Assembly: GCF_002073895.1 (NCBI RefSeq)
Contig: NZ_CP012839.1
Coordinates: 335,852 to 399,851, forward strand
Length of the DNA stretch: 64,000 nt
Source: Candidatus Riesia pediculischaeffi
GTDB lineage: Bacteria > Pseudomonadota > Gammaproteobacteria > Enterobacterales > Enterobacteriaceae
Direction of reading: 5' to 3'
Under the pieces are notes generated by a model that saw only the letters and a program-made list of their open reading frames with translations, was not told the origin of the DNA and made no database searches. The position numbers and the translations under genes were made by a program. Every line of letters starts with the position of its first letter. Within the stretch, counting starts at the first letter, position 1. Shown piece after piece: positions 20,470 through 33,360 of the stretch.

Positions 20470-21756
20470 TCACCAAATTTTCTCTGGACCAAATCGGAAT
20501 TTTCCATTTAATTCTTCTTCAATACGAAGAATTCTATTATATTTTGAAACGCGTTCAGAACGACTTACTGATCCCGACTTAATCTGTCCGGAAACAGTTC
20601 CTACTGCAAGATCAGCAATCGTAGTATCTTCTGTTTCGCCAGATCTATGCGAAATGATTGTCGAATATCCGAACTTCTGAGCAGTTCTAATGACATCCAT
20701 AGTTTCGCTCACTGTTCCTATTTGATTCAATTTGATCAAAATAGAATTTGCGATCTTTTTGCTAACGTAATGTCGGAATATTTTTTCGTTAGTTACGAAT
20801 AGATCATCTCCCACTAGTTGAACATTGTCTCCTAATACTTCAGTTTGATAGATAAATCCATCTTCATCTGATTCATGTAAACCGTCCTCAATTGATTTGA
20901 TCTGATACTTTGAAGACATATTCCGCAACCTCTCTGTCCATTCTATGGAAGTAAAAGATTCCTGATCTCCTTTCAAGTTATATTTCTTGTTTTTAATATC
21001 ATAGAATTCTGAAGCGGCACAATCTATTGCAAGCACAACATCTTTTCCCAATGAATATCCGGATAACTCGATGGATTCTGTTAATATAGATAAAGCTGAT
21101 TCATTTGAAGGTAAGTTTGGAGAATATCCTCCCTCATCTCCTACATTGCTATTTAATCCATATTTTTTTAGAACTTTTTTAAGAGTGTGGAATATTTCTA
21201 CGCTAACTTGGATAGATTCCCTGAAACTCTTTGCTCCAATAGGTTGAATCATAAATTCCTGAATATCGATGTTATTATCAGCATGTTTCCCACCGTTTAA
21301 AATATTCACCATAGGTAACGGTATCGAAAATTTTTCAGAATTTCCGAACAGTTCTGATATATATCGATATAATGGAGTCTTTTTTTCTGAAGCTGCTGCT
21401 TTCATAGATGCCAAAGAGACGGCTAAAATAGAATTAGCTCCCAATCTTGATTTATTCTCAGTCCCATCCAATTGGATCATAGTATGATCTATTTGATGTT
21501 GATCCAAAACACTTAATCCCTTTAAAGAATCAAATATATCATGGTTTATATTATGTACAGCTCGTAGAACTCCCATTCCAAAAAACCTTTTTTCATCTAA
21601 ATCTCTTAATTCTAAAGCTTCCTTACTTCCTACAGAAGAACCAGAAGGAACGGAAGCTATCCCATAAGAATTCTTTGTATGCACTTCTGCTTCTACTGTT
21701 GGATTTCCTCTTGAATCTATAATCTCTCTTCCAAATATTCTAATAATTTTAGTCAT
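20470..21756 (-). CDS. eno: Enolase
   Basis: It interconverts 2-phosphoglycerate and phosphoenolpyruvate. The 428-residue product (E. coli 432) is complete: [16 protein letters not shown] at the N-terminus, [31 protein letters not shown] (catalytic Glu), [26 protein letters not shown] and LIKLNQIGT (catalytic Lys). It ends [10 protein letters not shown]. It follows pyrG by 12 nt, the E. coli pyrG-eno pair. No abnormality is visible. Confidence 0.98.
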   Translation of the reverse strand: MTKIIRIFGREIIDSRGNPTVEAEVHTKNSYGIASVPSGSSVGSKEALELRDLDEKRFFGMGVLRAVHNINHDIFDSLKGLSVLDQHQIDHTMIQLDGTENKSRLGANSILAVSLASMKAAASEKKTPLYRYISELFGNSEKFSIPLPMVNILNGGKHADNNIDIQEFMIQPIGAKSFRESIQVSVEIFHTLKKVLKKYGLNSNVGDEGGYSPNLPSNESALSILTESIELSGYSLGKDVVLAIDCAASEFYDIKNKKYNLKGDQESFTSIEWTERLRNMSSKYQIKSIEDGLHESDEDGFIYQTEVLGDNVQLVGDDLFVTNEKIFRHYVSKKIANSILIKLNQIGTVSETMDVIRTAQKFGYSTIISHRSGETEDTTIADLAVGTVSGQIKSGSVSRSERVSKYNRILRIEEELNGKFRFGPEKIW

Positions 21757-21768
21757 ATTTTATATATT

Positions 21769-24297
<2,529 letters not shown>

Positions 24298-25014
24298 ATG
24301 AATACACCGAGAATAGCCGTAGTATGCGCAATGCAAGAAGAAATATCTTGTTTAAAAAGATATGTCCAAAAAAAATTACTGTTTCTATCGGATAGAATAC
24401 AATTTTTTTATGGAAAAATAAAAAAATCTTCTTTTCTTTTACTAAAGTCTGGAATCGGAAAGGTTTCTTCCTCAGTAGGAACAACTATCTTGATCAATAA
24501 ATTTTCTCCAGATGCGATTATAAACTTTGGAATGATAGGAGGTCTTAAAAATCGATCGAAAATAGGAGATATAATCATATCTTCAAAAAATTGTTACTAC
24601 GATTTCGATCTGAGTTGTTTTGGATACAAATATGGACAAGTTCCCGGATTCCCAAGATTTTTTTATTCAGAAGAAAAGTTGATACAAAAAGCAGAAATAT
24701 CTGCAAGAAATTTGAAATTAAGCTACCTAGTTGGAACGACTTGTAGTGGAGATCGATTCATTTATGGTAGAAAAAACTTAAAATCTTTTTGTGATCTTTT
24801 CCCTAACGTAATCGGAATAGATATGGAAGGAACGGCAATATCTCAAGTATGTCATTTATTTAAGGTGCCATTTATTATAGTTCGATCTGTTTCAGATATA
24901 GTTGAAGCATCGAATACAAGAGAAGAAGTACATAGGAAGAAGAAAAATTTAATGGATACTGTGGACCAATTAAATACCATGATAATCAACTTATTAGAAG
25001 TTATTCTAAGTTAG
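24298..25014 (+). CDS. mtn: 5'-methylthioadenosine/S-adenosylhomocysteine nucleosidase
   Basis: It removes adenine from MTA, SAH and 5'-deoxyadenosine, clearing by-products of SAM chemistry. The 238-residue product (E. coli 232) has CAMQEEISCL (catalytic Glu12 equivalent), LKSGIGKV, INFGMIGG, FGYKYGQVPG, GIDMEGTAISQVCH (ribose-binding Glu) and VRSVSDIVE (catalytic Asp). Clearing 5'-deoxyadenosine would support radical-SAM enzymes such as lipoate or biotin synthases, but those are not in this window. It converges with erpA, as in the E. coli mtn-erpA area. Confidence 0.95.
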   Translation: MNTPRIAVVCAMQEEISCLKRYVQKKLLFLSDRIQFFYGKIKKSSFLLLKSGIGKVSSSVGTTILINKFSPDAIINFGMIGGLKNRSKIGDIIISSKNCYYDFDLSCFGYKYGQVPGFPRFFYSEEKLIQKAEISARNLKLSYLVGTTCSGDRFIYGRKNLKSFCDLFPNVIGIDMEGTAISQVCHLFKVPFIIVRSVSDIVEASNTREEVHRKKKNLMDTVDQLNTMIINLLEVILS

Positions 25015-25032
25015 TTTTTATTAAAGATTTTT

Positions 25033-25380
25033 CTACATACCGAAAGAAGATCCACACTGACAAGTCGTGCTAACATTTGGATTATTGATCATAAATTGAG
25101 ATTTTTCTAACGTATCTATAAAATCAATCGTACTACCAACTAAATATTGAAAACTAATCGGATCAATCGCAATCTTGATCCCTTTCTTCTTTATGAGAAT
25201 ATCATCTATATTTTTGTTTTTATCGATAAAAAACTTATACTTCAATCCTTTGCAACCTCCACCTACAACATTAATCCTAAAACGTAGCCTGGACTTATTC
25301 GGATATTTGATGTAACTTCTAATCTCTTTAACGGCTTTTTTCGTAATCCGTAAAGAATAATTTAAAGATTTTTTATGCAT
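25033..25380 (-). CDS. erpA: Iron-sulfur cluster insertion protein ErpA
   Basis: This A-type carrier delivers 4Fe-4S clusters to apoproteins. The 115-residue product (E. coli 114) has the three cluster-binding cysteines in VGGGCKGLKY and TCQCGSSF. ISFQYLVGSTIDF matches the ErpA signature SLQYLVGGSVDY better than IscA. It would serve the Fe-S enzymes SdhB and the isoprenoid route. The N-terminus is more basic than in E. coli. Confidence 0.94.
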   Translation of the reverse strand: MHKKSLNYSLRITKKAVKEIRSYIKYPNKSRLRFRINVVGGGCKGLKYKFFIDKNKNIDDILIKKKGIKIAIDPISFQYLVGSTIDFIDTLEKSQFMINNPNVSTTCQCGSSFGM

Positions 25381-26358
25381 AAAAGATTAAATATTCCGCT
25401 AAATAATTTATAAATACCTATGGTTTGATGTAACTTCGCTATATGAACAACATATTTCATAAAATATAAAGTTTTGCACTTAGTTCATAATAAGTTTTAG
25501 ATAAGTAAATTCTATATTTTTTACTTGATAAGTTTACGATTCAATCCTCAATTTCTTAAAAAATTACTTCTTATAAACCACCTAGAACGTTATCTGAACG
25601 TATCGATGGGTTCTCCATATTTTATGGATCTAATATTCGATCCAATAAAATTAAATACTTAATGGTAATATTTTTGTAAATCTTTCAAGAAGACGATTGC
25701 TGACTTCTCTCAATTAATTGCTTATTCTATAAGTTCTTTAATTGTGAGATCAAATAATTAAAAACGATAAGATTATAGCATATATTGGATTTTAATCATA
25801 ATAAAATAACGGATCGATATAATTTTTTAAATAACGTACAAAAGATTCTAAAGAACCCTCATAAACTCACAATGAATCACAATAAGTATCAACAGTAATC
25901 TCTATGAAGAACATATATCCCTATCTTTATCGAAGATAAAATTATATAATTCGGTCAACAATATGTCATAAAACACCTCTAACATTGATAGACTTTAACA
26001 TTCAAGATTTGATATGATCAAACTTGATACATTAAGAATGCTAACCTAATTTTTTAAAAAATTCTATATTATTTGTACTTTTATTAAAGTGAGAACAAAA
26101 ATTATAGAATCTTCTATTTTTCTATTATGGATTTTACGAGAATTTATCTATTTAGAATTTTTCGAATTAGCTTAATAATTTTAAAATCTTAAACGGATTT
26201 TATCGAAATAGTGTGGTTTACCTTAACTTCCTAAAATCGATCAGTACTGAAGAAGAATTAGATTAAACGTTTCAAAGGTAAAGAAAGGCGAGTTTAGTAT
26301 TATTCAGAGAGTTTGTTCATTTTCTTAAAGACTATTAAAGTGTTAGAAGAGATTATAT
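25381..26358. other. 1.0 kb AT-rich spacer
   Basis: The interval lies between the erpA start and the dksA start. All frames are closed by stops, and no tRNA or known RNA shape was found. E. coli has hemL, sfsA and other genes between these two markers; nothing remains recognisable. Confidence 0.55.
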
Positions 26359-26724
26359 ATGGACGAGAAAAAACTAAATCATTTTCAAAAAATTTTAGAA
26401 GATTGGAAAAAAAAATTGAACAGAAAAAGGGATTTAAAATCTATTTCAATACAGAGCATATCTGAAAACTTCCCGGATCCAATCGATAGAGCGGTGCAAG
26501 AAGAAGAATTCAATTTTGAGTTAAGAAACAGAGATCGAGAAAGAAGATTGATAGAAAAAATAGATCATACTTTATATAAGATTCAGCTTAAAAAATTCGG
26601 TTATTGTATTAGTTGTAAAGTCGAAATAGACTTAAGAAGACTAGAAGCTAATCCAATAGCGGATCTCTGTATAGAATGTAAAACTGTAGATGAAATTAAG
26701 AAGAAACAAATTAAAAACAGCTGA
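26359..26724 (+). CDS. dksA: RNA polymerase-binding transcription factor DksA, N-terminally short
   Basis: DksA inserts a coiled-coil tip into the polymerase secondary channel and works with ppGpp. The 121-residue product is about 30 residues shorter than E. coli DksA (151) because the N-terminal extension is absent; an in-frame TAG lies 13 nt before the ATG. The coiled-coil tip FPDPIDRA keeps both key aspartates. The four-cysteine zinc finger is YCISC and LCIEC. It is one of the few transcription regulators retained. The core looks functional; loss of the N-terminal segment may alter regulation. Confidence 0.95.
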   Translation: MDEKKLNHFQKILEDWKKKLNRKRDLKSISIQSISENFPDPIDRAVQEEEFNFELRNRDRERRLIEKIDHTLYKIQLKKFGYCISCKVEIDLRRLEANPIADLCIECKTVDEIKKKQIKNS

Positions 26725-26904
26725 AAAATACGATTTAAATGGTCTTTACTATTATATCGAAACAATCGTTCTAAAATATTTTTTTAATAGAACCGGTTAC
26801 TCGAAATATTGATATACAAATTGCGAACTTTTTCTTGAAAAAATGACAGATTCTAATAAACTCAAGTAAAAATTATTCAATTTATATTCGAAAAATTAAT
26901 TCTT

Positions 26905-27408
26905 ATGAAAAAGTTCCATGAAACCTATATTTCTATAGGAAGTAATTTGAACAATCCAGTATTACAAGCAAATCGATCGATATTTTCTTTGAGAAAATTG
27001 CCGAACACTAAAATAACTTCGATTTCCTCCTATTATAGGACTTTACCCATTGGAAATTTGAAACAACCATACTATTTAAATGCCATTGTCGTATTAAAAA
27101 CGCAATTAACTCCAGAAAATCTACTAAGATATATTCAAAGAATTGAATCTAATCAAGGTAGGATCCGAAAACAAGAAAGATGGTGTTCAAGAGCAATAGA
27201 TCTCGATATTTTACTATATGGAAACTTGATAGTTCGTAAAAAAAACTTGATCATACCACATGCAGAATTAAAGAATAGATATTTCTTATTACGTATGATA
27301 TACGAAGAGAACCCTGATCTAAAATTTCCAGATGGAGAATCCGTATTAGAGATAATAAAAAAATGCAAGAAATCATCCATTTCTTTTTGGAAGGATGAAA
27401 TATGTTAA
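26905..27408 (+). CDS. folK: 7,8-dihydro-6-hydroxymethylpterin pyrophosphokinase
   Basis: It activates the pterin for dihydropteroate synthesis in folate biosynthesis. The 167-residue product (E. coli 159) has the N-terminal GSNLNNP and YRTLPIG. The HPPK signature RWCSRAIDLDILLYG holds the two magnesium-binding aspartates, followed by IIPHAELKNRYFLL. It follows dksA with 180 nt between; E. coli has gluQ and pcnB there. It ends only 12 nt before the convergent yadH, where E. coli has panBCD. Confidence 0.94.
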   Translation: MKKFHETYISIGSNLNNPVLQANRSIFSLRKLPNTKITSISSYYRTLPIGNLKQPYYLNAIVVLKTQLTPENLLRYIQRIESNQGRIRKQERWCSRAIDLDILLYGNLIVRKKNLIIPHAELKNRYFLLRMIYEENPDLKFPDGESVLEIIKKCKKSSISFWKDEIC

Positions 27409-27420
27409 ATTCGATGAATT

Positions 27421-28194
27421 TTAATTCTTTAAGTATTTTCCTTTTTTTAGAATATACCATGTAGCATAATATAAAATCAAAATAAATATCAACAGTATCG
27501 TCAATGTCATGTTCAACGTCAAATCTCCTCCTATTCCAAGGAAACCATATCTTAAACCACTGATCATATACACGACTGGATTCATCTTAGAAATAGTTTT
27601 CCAAAAGTTATTTGGAAGAAGAGACAACGAATAAAATACTCCTCCTAAGTAAGTTAACGGAGTTAAAATAAACGTTGGAACGATACTGATATCATCAAAT
27701 GTTTTAGCAAAAATAGCATTAACCATTCCAGCAAGTGAGAATAGAGCAGAGGTCATAAATATCGTAACAAGAGTGACAATCCAAGAATATATTTCTAGCG
27801 GAAAGAATACAACAGAAGATAGAATAATTAGAAATGCGACCAACATACCCCTAGAAATTCCTCCTCCGATAAATCCAATAATCAATACGTTTGTCGAAAC
27901 TGGAGAGACCAACAGTTCTTCAATGCTTTTCTGAAATTTAGCTCCAAAAAAAGATGAACATACATTAGAATAAGAATTTGTAATCACAGATGTCATAATT
28001 AGTCCTGGAAAAATGAACCTTATATAACTCACTCCATCCATATCTCCAACTATTCTTCCTATTATATTACCAAATATAATGAAATAAAGTGCGGTTGTAA
28101 TGACTGGAGGAAGAAGGGTCTGAACCCAAATTCTAGAAAATCTAGTAATCTCTTTGATCCATATTGTTTTTATAACAATCCAGTAAAAAGTCAT
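27421..28194 (-). CDS. yadH: ABC-2 type transporter permease
   Basis: This is the membrane permease of a two-gene exporter with the adjacent ATPase. The 257-residue product (E. coli YadH 256) has about six hydrophobic segments. It shows the ABC-2 family features TLLPPVITTALYFIIFG near the N-terminus and FILTPLTYLGGVFYSL in the fifth segment. The start overlaps the yadG stop by 4 nt, so they are translationally coupled. The substrate is not known even in E. coli. Retention in such a small genome suggests a useful envelope export role. Confidence 0.92.
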   Translation of the reverse strand: MTFYWIVIKTIWIKEITRFSRIWVQTLLPPVITTALYFIIFGNIIGRIVGDMDGVSYIRFIFPGLIMTSVITNSYSNVCSSFFGAKFQKSIEELLVSPVSTNVLIIGFIGGGISRGMLVAFLIILSSVVFFPLEIYSWIVTLVTIFMTSALFSLAGMVNAIFAKTFDDISIVPTFILTPLTYLGGVFYSLSLLPNNFWKTISKMNPVVYMISGLRYGFLGIGGDLTLNMTLTILLIFILILYYATWYILKKGKYLKN

Positions 28195-29129
28195 TTTTTC
28201 CTCAACAATACAGAGTTATCTTGTTTTTCCATCAGGTTAACGAACAACTTTTCCAACCTATTGACTTTATTTCTCATACTATTCACTCTAATACCTTGGT
28301 CAGAAAATTGTTTAAACAGATCGTATAAACCCTGACCTTTAGAGACGCTAACCTCCAACGTAAATCGATCAATCAATCTGAAAGAATAATTTGTCAAAAC
28401 GGGATGTATACTATTATAGTCAAGATCGAAGATAAAAGTTTCAGATTCTAATTGATCTAATAGTTTACGAACACTAGTATTTTCGATAAGTTTACCTTTC
28501 TGAATAATTCCAATATTCTTACAAAGCATCTCAGCCTCTTCTAAATAATGTGTGGTCAATATAATAGTTATTCCTTCAGAATTCAGAGATTTTAGAAAGT
28601 TCCAAGTAGATCTTCTTAGCTCAATATCAACTCCAGCTGTCGGTTCATCTAATATCAGCAACTTTGGTTTATGCATTAACGCTCTAGCTATCATTAATCT
28701 TCTTTTCATGCCTCCTGACAAATCTTTTGCAAGACTATTCCTTTTATCCCATAAGTACAATCGGGATAAATTTTCTTCTGCCCTCATATAAGCTAAATCT
28801 CTAGAAACTCCGTGATATCCAGCTTGATTTATTAGGATTTGTAAAACTATCTCGAAAGGGTTGAAATTGAATTCTTGAGGAACCAATCCAAATTGACGTT
28901 TTACATTCATCTCATCCTCATCTAAATCATAATCGAATACTTTAACTTTCCCACTATCTTTGTTAATCAAGGAACTAATAATTCCAATTACAGTAGATTT
29001 TCCAGCACCATTTGGACCTAGCAGAGCATAAAAATCTCCAATTTTAACTTTTAAATCTATTCCATCTAATGCGATAATTTTCTTATAATATTCTTTTTTC
29101 AATTGATAAATCTCTAAAGCATACTGCAT
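28191..29129 (-). CDS. yadG: ABC transporter ATP-binding protein
   Basis: This is the nucleotide-binding subunit partnering YadH. The 312-residue product (E. coli YadG 308) has Walker A GPNGAGKST, Q-loop LVPQEFNFNPFE, signature LSGGMKRRLMIARAL, Walker B LLILDEPTAGVD and the switch histidine in ILTTHYLEEAE. The C-terminal approximately 90 residues form the accessory domain typical of ABC-2 export ATPases. The pair resembles drug or polysaccharide exporters; no substrate can be inferred. Confidence 0.94.
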   Translation of the reverse strand: MQYALEIYQLKKEYYKKIIALDGIDLKVKIGDFYALLGPNGAGKSTVIGIISSLINKDSGKVKVFDYDLDEDEMNVKRQFGLVPQEFNFNPFEIVLQILINQAGYHGVSRDLAYMRAEENLSRLYLWDKRNSLAKDLSGGMKRRLMIARALMHKPKLLILDEPTAGVDIELRRSTWNFLKSLNSEGITIILTTHYLEEAEMLCKNIGIIQKGKLIENTSVRKLLDQLESETFIFDLDYNSIHPVLTNYSFRLIDRFTLEVSVSKGQGLYDLFKQFSDQGIRVNSMRNKVNRLEKLFVNLMEKQDNSVLLRKK

Positions 29130-29330
29130 GAAAATCTAACCTTATTTTTGAAGATATATTGAATGAAAACTAAAAATGTAACAAATGTGAAACGTGCTTA
29201 AAGTATCGCTTAATCATCTACAGACACCTATAACCGACGAATACAACTGATTTATCAAGAGAATAATTGAATTGATCCACGAAAGATCTTCACCTTTTTG
29301 ATCGTAAAACTTAAAACTAGCTTTGTTAAG

Positions 29331-29873
29331 TTAATAAACATATCCTATATAAGGTAAATGACGATATCTTTGAGCATAATCGATCCCATATCCGACAACA
29401 AAATGATCTTTAATGGAATAACCAATCCATTCTATAGATATTTCTGCCTCCCTTTTAGACGGTTTATTTAATAAAGTACATATATTAATTGATTTTGGAT
29501 CTCTAGACTGTAAAACATCTAAGACTTTTTTTAAAGTATTTCCAGAATCTACGACATCTTCTACAATGACTACGTTCTTTCTTCTAACATCTTTATCTAG
29601 ATCTTTGACAATTTTTACATCTTTATAAGACTGCATACTATTGCGATAACTAGAAACTACCATAAAATCAATTTCATGTGGAATACCAATTTTTCTACAT
29701 AAATCTGCAATAAATATAAAAGCACCCTTTAAAATACCGATTAGTATCAGATCCTCTTTTTTTGATCGATAGTAGTTCTCTATTTTTTCAGCGATTTCAT
29801 CTATACGTTTTTTAACATTATTTTCAGAAATCATAACATGTACAGTCTTTTCATGTTTTGGATATTTCATCAT
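29331..29873 (-). CDS. hpt: Hypoxanthine phosphoribosyltransferase
   Basis: It salvages hypoxanthine to IMP with PRPP. The 180-residue product (E. coli 178) has the PRPP-binding motif VVIVEDVVDSGNT, the flexible-loop region VVSSYRNSMQS and FVVGYGIDYAQRYRHLPYIG at the C-terminus. It lies beside yadG as in E. coli, where can sits between; can is gone here. Purine salvage together with purB suggests dependence on host purines. Confidence 0.95.
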   Translation of the reverse strand: MMKYPKHEKTVHVMISENNVKKRIDEIAEKIENYYRSKKEDLILIGILKGAFIFIADLCRKIGIPHEIDFMVVSSYRNSMQSYKDVKIVKDLDKDVRRKNVVIVEDVVDSGNTLKKVLDVLQSRDPKSINICTLLNKPSKREAEISIEWIGYSIKDHFVVGYGIDYAQRYRHLPYIGYVY

Positions 29874-30358
29874 AAAAGTCTACTTTGTATAAATTTTTAA
29901 ATGTAGAATAACACTCTTATATTGTATAGAATATCTTTTTCATAAAAAATTCTTGTTTTAAAAATTTTGCCAATAAAATAAATAGATTTATCCTGTTTTT
30001 AGATCACACTCTTGATCATATCATTATTCATCTAAACAATAATGTATTCAATTTATTCTAAACGATTTTCACGTAGAACGGTCATGATCAATTACTTAAT
30101 TTAATATGAATTTTTATAGAACGATCAAAAAAAAATAAGCTTTAATAACGTTATCTGATCAAAACATTTACGTACTTGTTAAGAAAATAGAATTTCAAAT
30201 TTTAAAGAGATGGATAGGATAATTAATATGGACAAGATAACTAAACTTTTACAAAATAAATCGAAGAATATTAAATAATTATGAAGATATTTCTTCGATC
30301 AAAAAGAATGTTTTCTGTAAACATAATAAATTCAAATGGTTAATTGTAGATATCAGAT
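29874..30358. other. 0.5 kb AT-rich spacer
   Basis: The interval lies between the divergent hpt and the MATE transporter gene. No feature beyond AT-rich promoter-like sequence was found. Confidence 0.5.
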
Positions 30359-31684
30359 ATGATCAATAAATCTCTTTATTCACTTAGTTGGCCAATTTTT
30401 ATTGACATGTTTTTACATTTTTCAATGTTATTGATCAATACTTACATGGTCGGATATCTATCTACTTCTTATCTAGCTTCTATGAGCGTAGGAAATCAGA
30501 TATTTGATTTTTTCATTACCGTATTTAATTTCATAAGTGTCGGATGTAGCGTAGTTATTTCTCAGTATATTGGTGCAGGAAAGAAAAAAAAATCTATTCA
30601 GGCAATTCATATAGCAATTTCTTTCAACTTTCTATTAGGCTGTATAAGTTCAGGAGTCATATTATTTTTTGGAAATGTATTGCTAAACTTAATGAATACT
30701 CCTATTCATCTATTCAATCAAAGTATTTTATATCTTGAAAAGATTGGGTTATGTCTAATTCTTGAATCGATCTCAATCATCACCTCTGCTTGTCTTCGTA
30801 TATATGGAAGATCACAATCTGCCATGATTGTTACTTTGATCTCTAATTTAATCATTGTTGTTGGAAATTTAATATTTTTATTTGGATATTTTGGAATCGA
30901 CAATCAAGGATTGATAGGAATTTCATATTCCACCTTAATTGGAAGAACAATTTCTTTATTTGCTTTACTTTTCTTATTATTTAATAACTCAAAAATCAGG
31001 TTTGTTCCTCATCTTTTCTTTAATTGGTCAAAAGAGATCTTGAATAAGATGCTTCAAATTGGATTACCTTCAGCCGGTGAAAATTTAGTATGGACTATAC
31101 ATTATATGATTATATGTTCTTTTATCGGAACGATGGGAGAGAAATCTATGGCAGCTCAAACTTTATACTTCCAATTATCTCTTTTTATCATGTTATTCGG
31201 TCTTTCTATAAGTATTGGAAATGAAATTATCGTAGGTCATTTGATCGGCTCTAAAAAATTTGAAAAAGCTTACCTAACCGGATTAAAAAGTTTGAGAACA
31301 GGTTTTATAGTGACCATTTTAGTAGTCTTTTTATTTTGGACATTTAAGACAGCAATACTAAAACTAATTATTCAAGATGAAGAAATTATTAAACTTTTGG
31401 TTCCTCTATTTCTGTTATCTATTTTTTTAGAACCTGGAAGGACTTTAAATATCGTTATGGTAAATTCCTTAAGGGCGACAGGAGATGTCAATTTTCCTTT
31501 TTTTGTCGCAATATTTTCGATGTGTGGAATCGCCATACCGTTATGTTATTTTCTTGGGATAGTTATAAAAATGGGATTATTCGGAATATGGATCGGATTT
31601 CTTTTCGATGAATGGATTAGAGGAGTTATAAATTCTTTTCGATGGAAATCAAAAAAATGGAGTACAAAAAGGTTAGATCTATAA
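30359..31684 (+). CDS. MATE family multidrug/cation exporter
   Basis: This is a sodium- or proton-driven exporter of the multidrug and toxic compound extrusion family. The 441-residue product has twelve hydrophobic helices in two six-helix halves. The first half opens SLSWPIFIDMFLHFSMLLINTYMVGYLS, a typical MATE first helix, followed by VSVGCSVVISQYIGAGK. The second half has MLQIGLPSAGENLVWT and NEIIVGHLIGSKKFEKA. Best resemblance is to NorM/YeeO-like proteins, but I cannot choose an E. coli orthologue, so no symbol is given. It stands alone between spacers. Substrate unknown. Confidence 0.9.
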   Translation: MINKSLYSLSWPIFIDMFLHFSMLLINTYMVGYLSTSYLASMSVGNQIFDFFITVFNFISVGCSVVISQYIGAGKKKKSIQAIHIAISFNFLLGCISSGVILFFGNVLLNLMNTPIHLFNQSILYLEKIGLCLILESISIITSACLRIYGRSQSAMIVTLISNLIIVVGNLIFLFGYFGIDNQGLIGISYSTLIGRTISLFALLFLLFNNSKIRFVPHLFFNWSKEILNKMLQIGLPSAGENLVWTIHYMIICSFIGTMGEKSMAAQTLYFQLSLFIMLFGLSISIGNEIIVGHLIGSKKFEKAYLTGLKSLRTGFIVTILVVFLFWTFKTAILKLIIQDEEIIKLLVPLFLLSIFLEPGRTLNIVMVNSLRATGDVNFPFFVAIFSMCGIAIPLCYFLGIVIKMGLFGIWIGFLFDEWIRGVINSFRWKSKKWSTKRLDL

Positions 31685-32059
31685 CAAGCTGTTAAATTTA
31701 TTAAAACGATCTTAAAAAGATAATTTGTTATTAAAGATGCATTTAATTTTAAGGAACAACACTGAAATGTCGTATCTGTTATGATTTAACAATCAACTTT
31801 TTCCTCTTGATATTCGACTACCATTATACAAAAATGACTCTTGTCAGTTCTTAATAGAATAATATTTCTGCTGTTAGAATGTTATAATTCTTTCTAGAAG
31901 ATTATAAAATTTAAAGATATCATGAGATTTTTATCTAAAAAGTTTTGTATGTTTTTATTCATTGAACTATAAAACATTAAAACATGTATACATGATAAAT
32001 TTGAATTAATATCATTAAAAACATTGTATGGTTATGATGATAATTTTTAGATAAAATTT
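31685..32059. other. 0.37 kb AT-rich spacer
   Basis: The interval lies between the MATE gene and pncB. No gene, hairpin or tRNA was recognised. Confidence 0.5.
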
Positions 32060-33262
32060 ATGAAAAAGATTTTTCAATCTCCAATCATTACTTCTATATT
32101 AGACACTGATGCGTATAAATTACATATGCAGCAAGCGGTTTTTCATTATTATAAAAAAGTTTTTGTAGTGGCAGAACTACAATATCGTAACCAAGAAATA
32201 TTAAAAAAGTATATTTATGCCATACGATATCAAATCAATCTGATGAAAAATATTCATTTGACTCAAGAAGAATATTTTTATCTAAATAATTTCTCTTATT
32301 TTAAAAAAGATTATTTAAATTGGTTAAGAAATTTTCGTTTTGACCCTAATCAAGTTGCAATATATAGCAGTTCTAACAATAGTCTTCGAATTAGAATTAG
32401 TGGATACTGGTGTAAAGTTATCTTGTGGGAAGTTCCGTTACTATCGATGGTTAGCGAACTTGTGCATAAAGATAGGTATCCAAAGAAAAAAAATGAGAAG
32501 AAAGCCATCCAACAACTGTATTTAGAAATAGAAGGACTACTTGACGTTGCTAAAAAACAAGGTATAAATTTAAAATACTTTAAAATAGTTGATTTTGGTA
32601 CTCGTCGTCGTTTCTCAAGATCAATTCATTACAGAGTTGTACGGGAACTAAAGAAAAATTTTCCTTATTTCGTTGGGACCAGCAATTATCACCTTGCTAA
32701 AAAGCTTCATGTTCTCCCATTTGGAACGCAATCTCATGAATGGTTTCAAGCTCACCAACAAATATCTCATGAACTGTTATATAGTCAAAAAGAAGCGCTA
32801 AAGATATGGTTAAATGAATATCCGAAAGAACTCGGTATTGCAATAACAGATTGTATCACAATGAACTCTTTTCTGAAGGATTTTGATTTATCTTTAGCAA
32901 AAAGATATGCTGGATTACGACATGATTCGGGAGATCCGGTAGAGTGGGCTAAAAAAGCAATAGAGCATTATGATCATCTTAAAATCAATACGAATGAAAA
33001 AACTTTAGTTTTTTCTGATAATCTTGATCTACAACAAGCTCTACACTTATATAAAATTTTTTATAAAAAGATAAATTTGGTTTTTGGAATTGGTACGAAA
33101 TTAACTTGCAACATTCCGGGAGTAAATCCTTTAAATATTGTTATCAAGTTAACGGAATGTAATGGAAAACCAGTGGCTAAAATATCTGACAGTCCAAAGA
33201 AAACGATTTGTAAAGATCCTAACTTCATTAAACAGTTGGTCCGTGCTTTTAATCTATTTTAG
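32060..33262 (+). CDS. pncB: Nicotinate phosphoribosyltransferase
   Basis: It makes nicotinate mononucleotide from nicotinate, the salvage entry to NAD. The 400-residue product equals the E. coli length. Motifs include ILDTDAYKLHMQQAVFHYY, DFGTRRRFSR, GTSNYHLAKKL and GTQSHEWFQAHQQIS. Also seen are GLRHDSGDPVEWA and FGIGTKLTCNIPG, the phosphate- and substrate-binding loops. Its presence suggests NAD is built from host nicotinate. It is followed by asnS and a porin as in the E. coli pncB-asnS-ompF region. Confidence 0.97.
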   Translation: MKKIFQSPIITSILDTDAYKLHMQQAVFHYYKKVFVVAELQYRNQEILKKYIYAIRYQINLMKNIHLTQEEYFYLNNFSYFKKDYLNWLRNFRFDPNQVAIYSSSNNSLRIRISGYWCKVILWEVPLLSMVSELVHKDRYPKKKNEKKAIQQLYLEIEGLLDVAKKQGINLKYFKIVDFGTRRRFSRSIHYRVVRELKKNFPYFVGTSNYHLAKKLHVLPFGTQSHEWFQAHQQISHELLYSQKEALKIWLNEYPKELGIAITDCITMNSFLKDFDLSLAKRYAGLRHDSGDPVEWAKKAIEHYDHLKINTNEKTLVFSDNLDLQQALHLYKIFYKKINLVFGIGTKLTCNIPGVNPLNIVIKLTECNGKPVAKISDSPKKTICKDPNFIKQLVRAFNLF

Positions 33263-33360
33263 ATGACAAATGATAGATAATCTTCTTTTTATCGAACATT
33301 TTCAAATATTTTTATTTGTTTTTATAAAAATTTTAAATCCGATTTCCAAGAGAGGAATAA

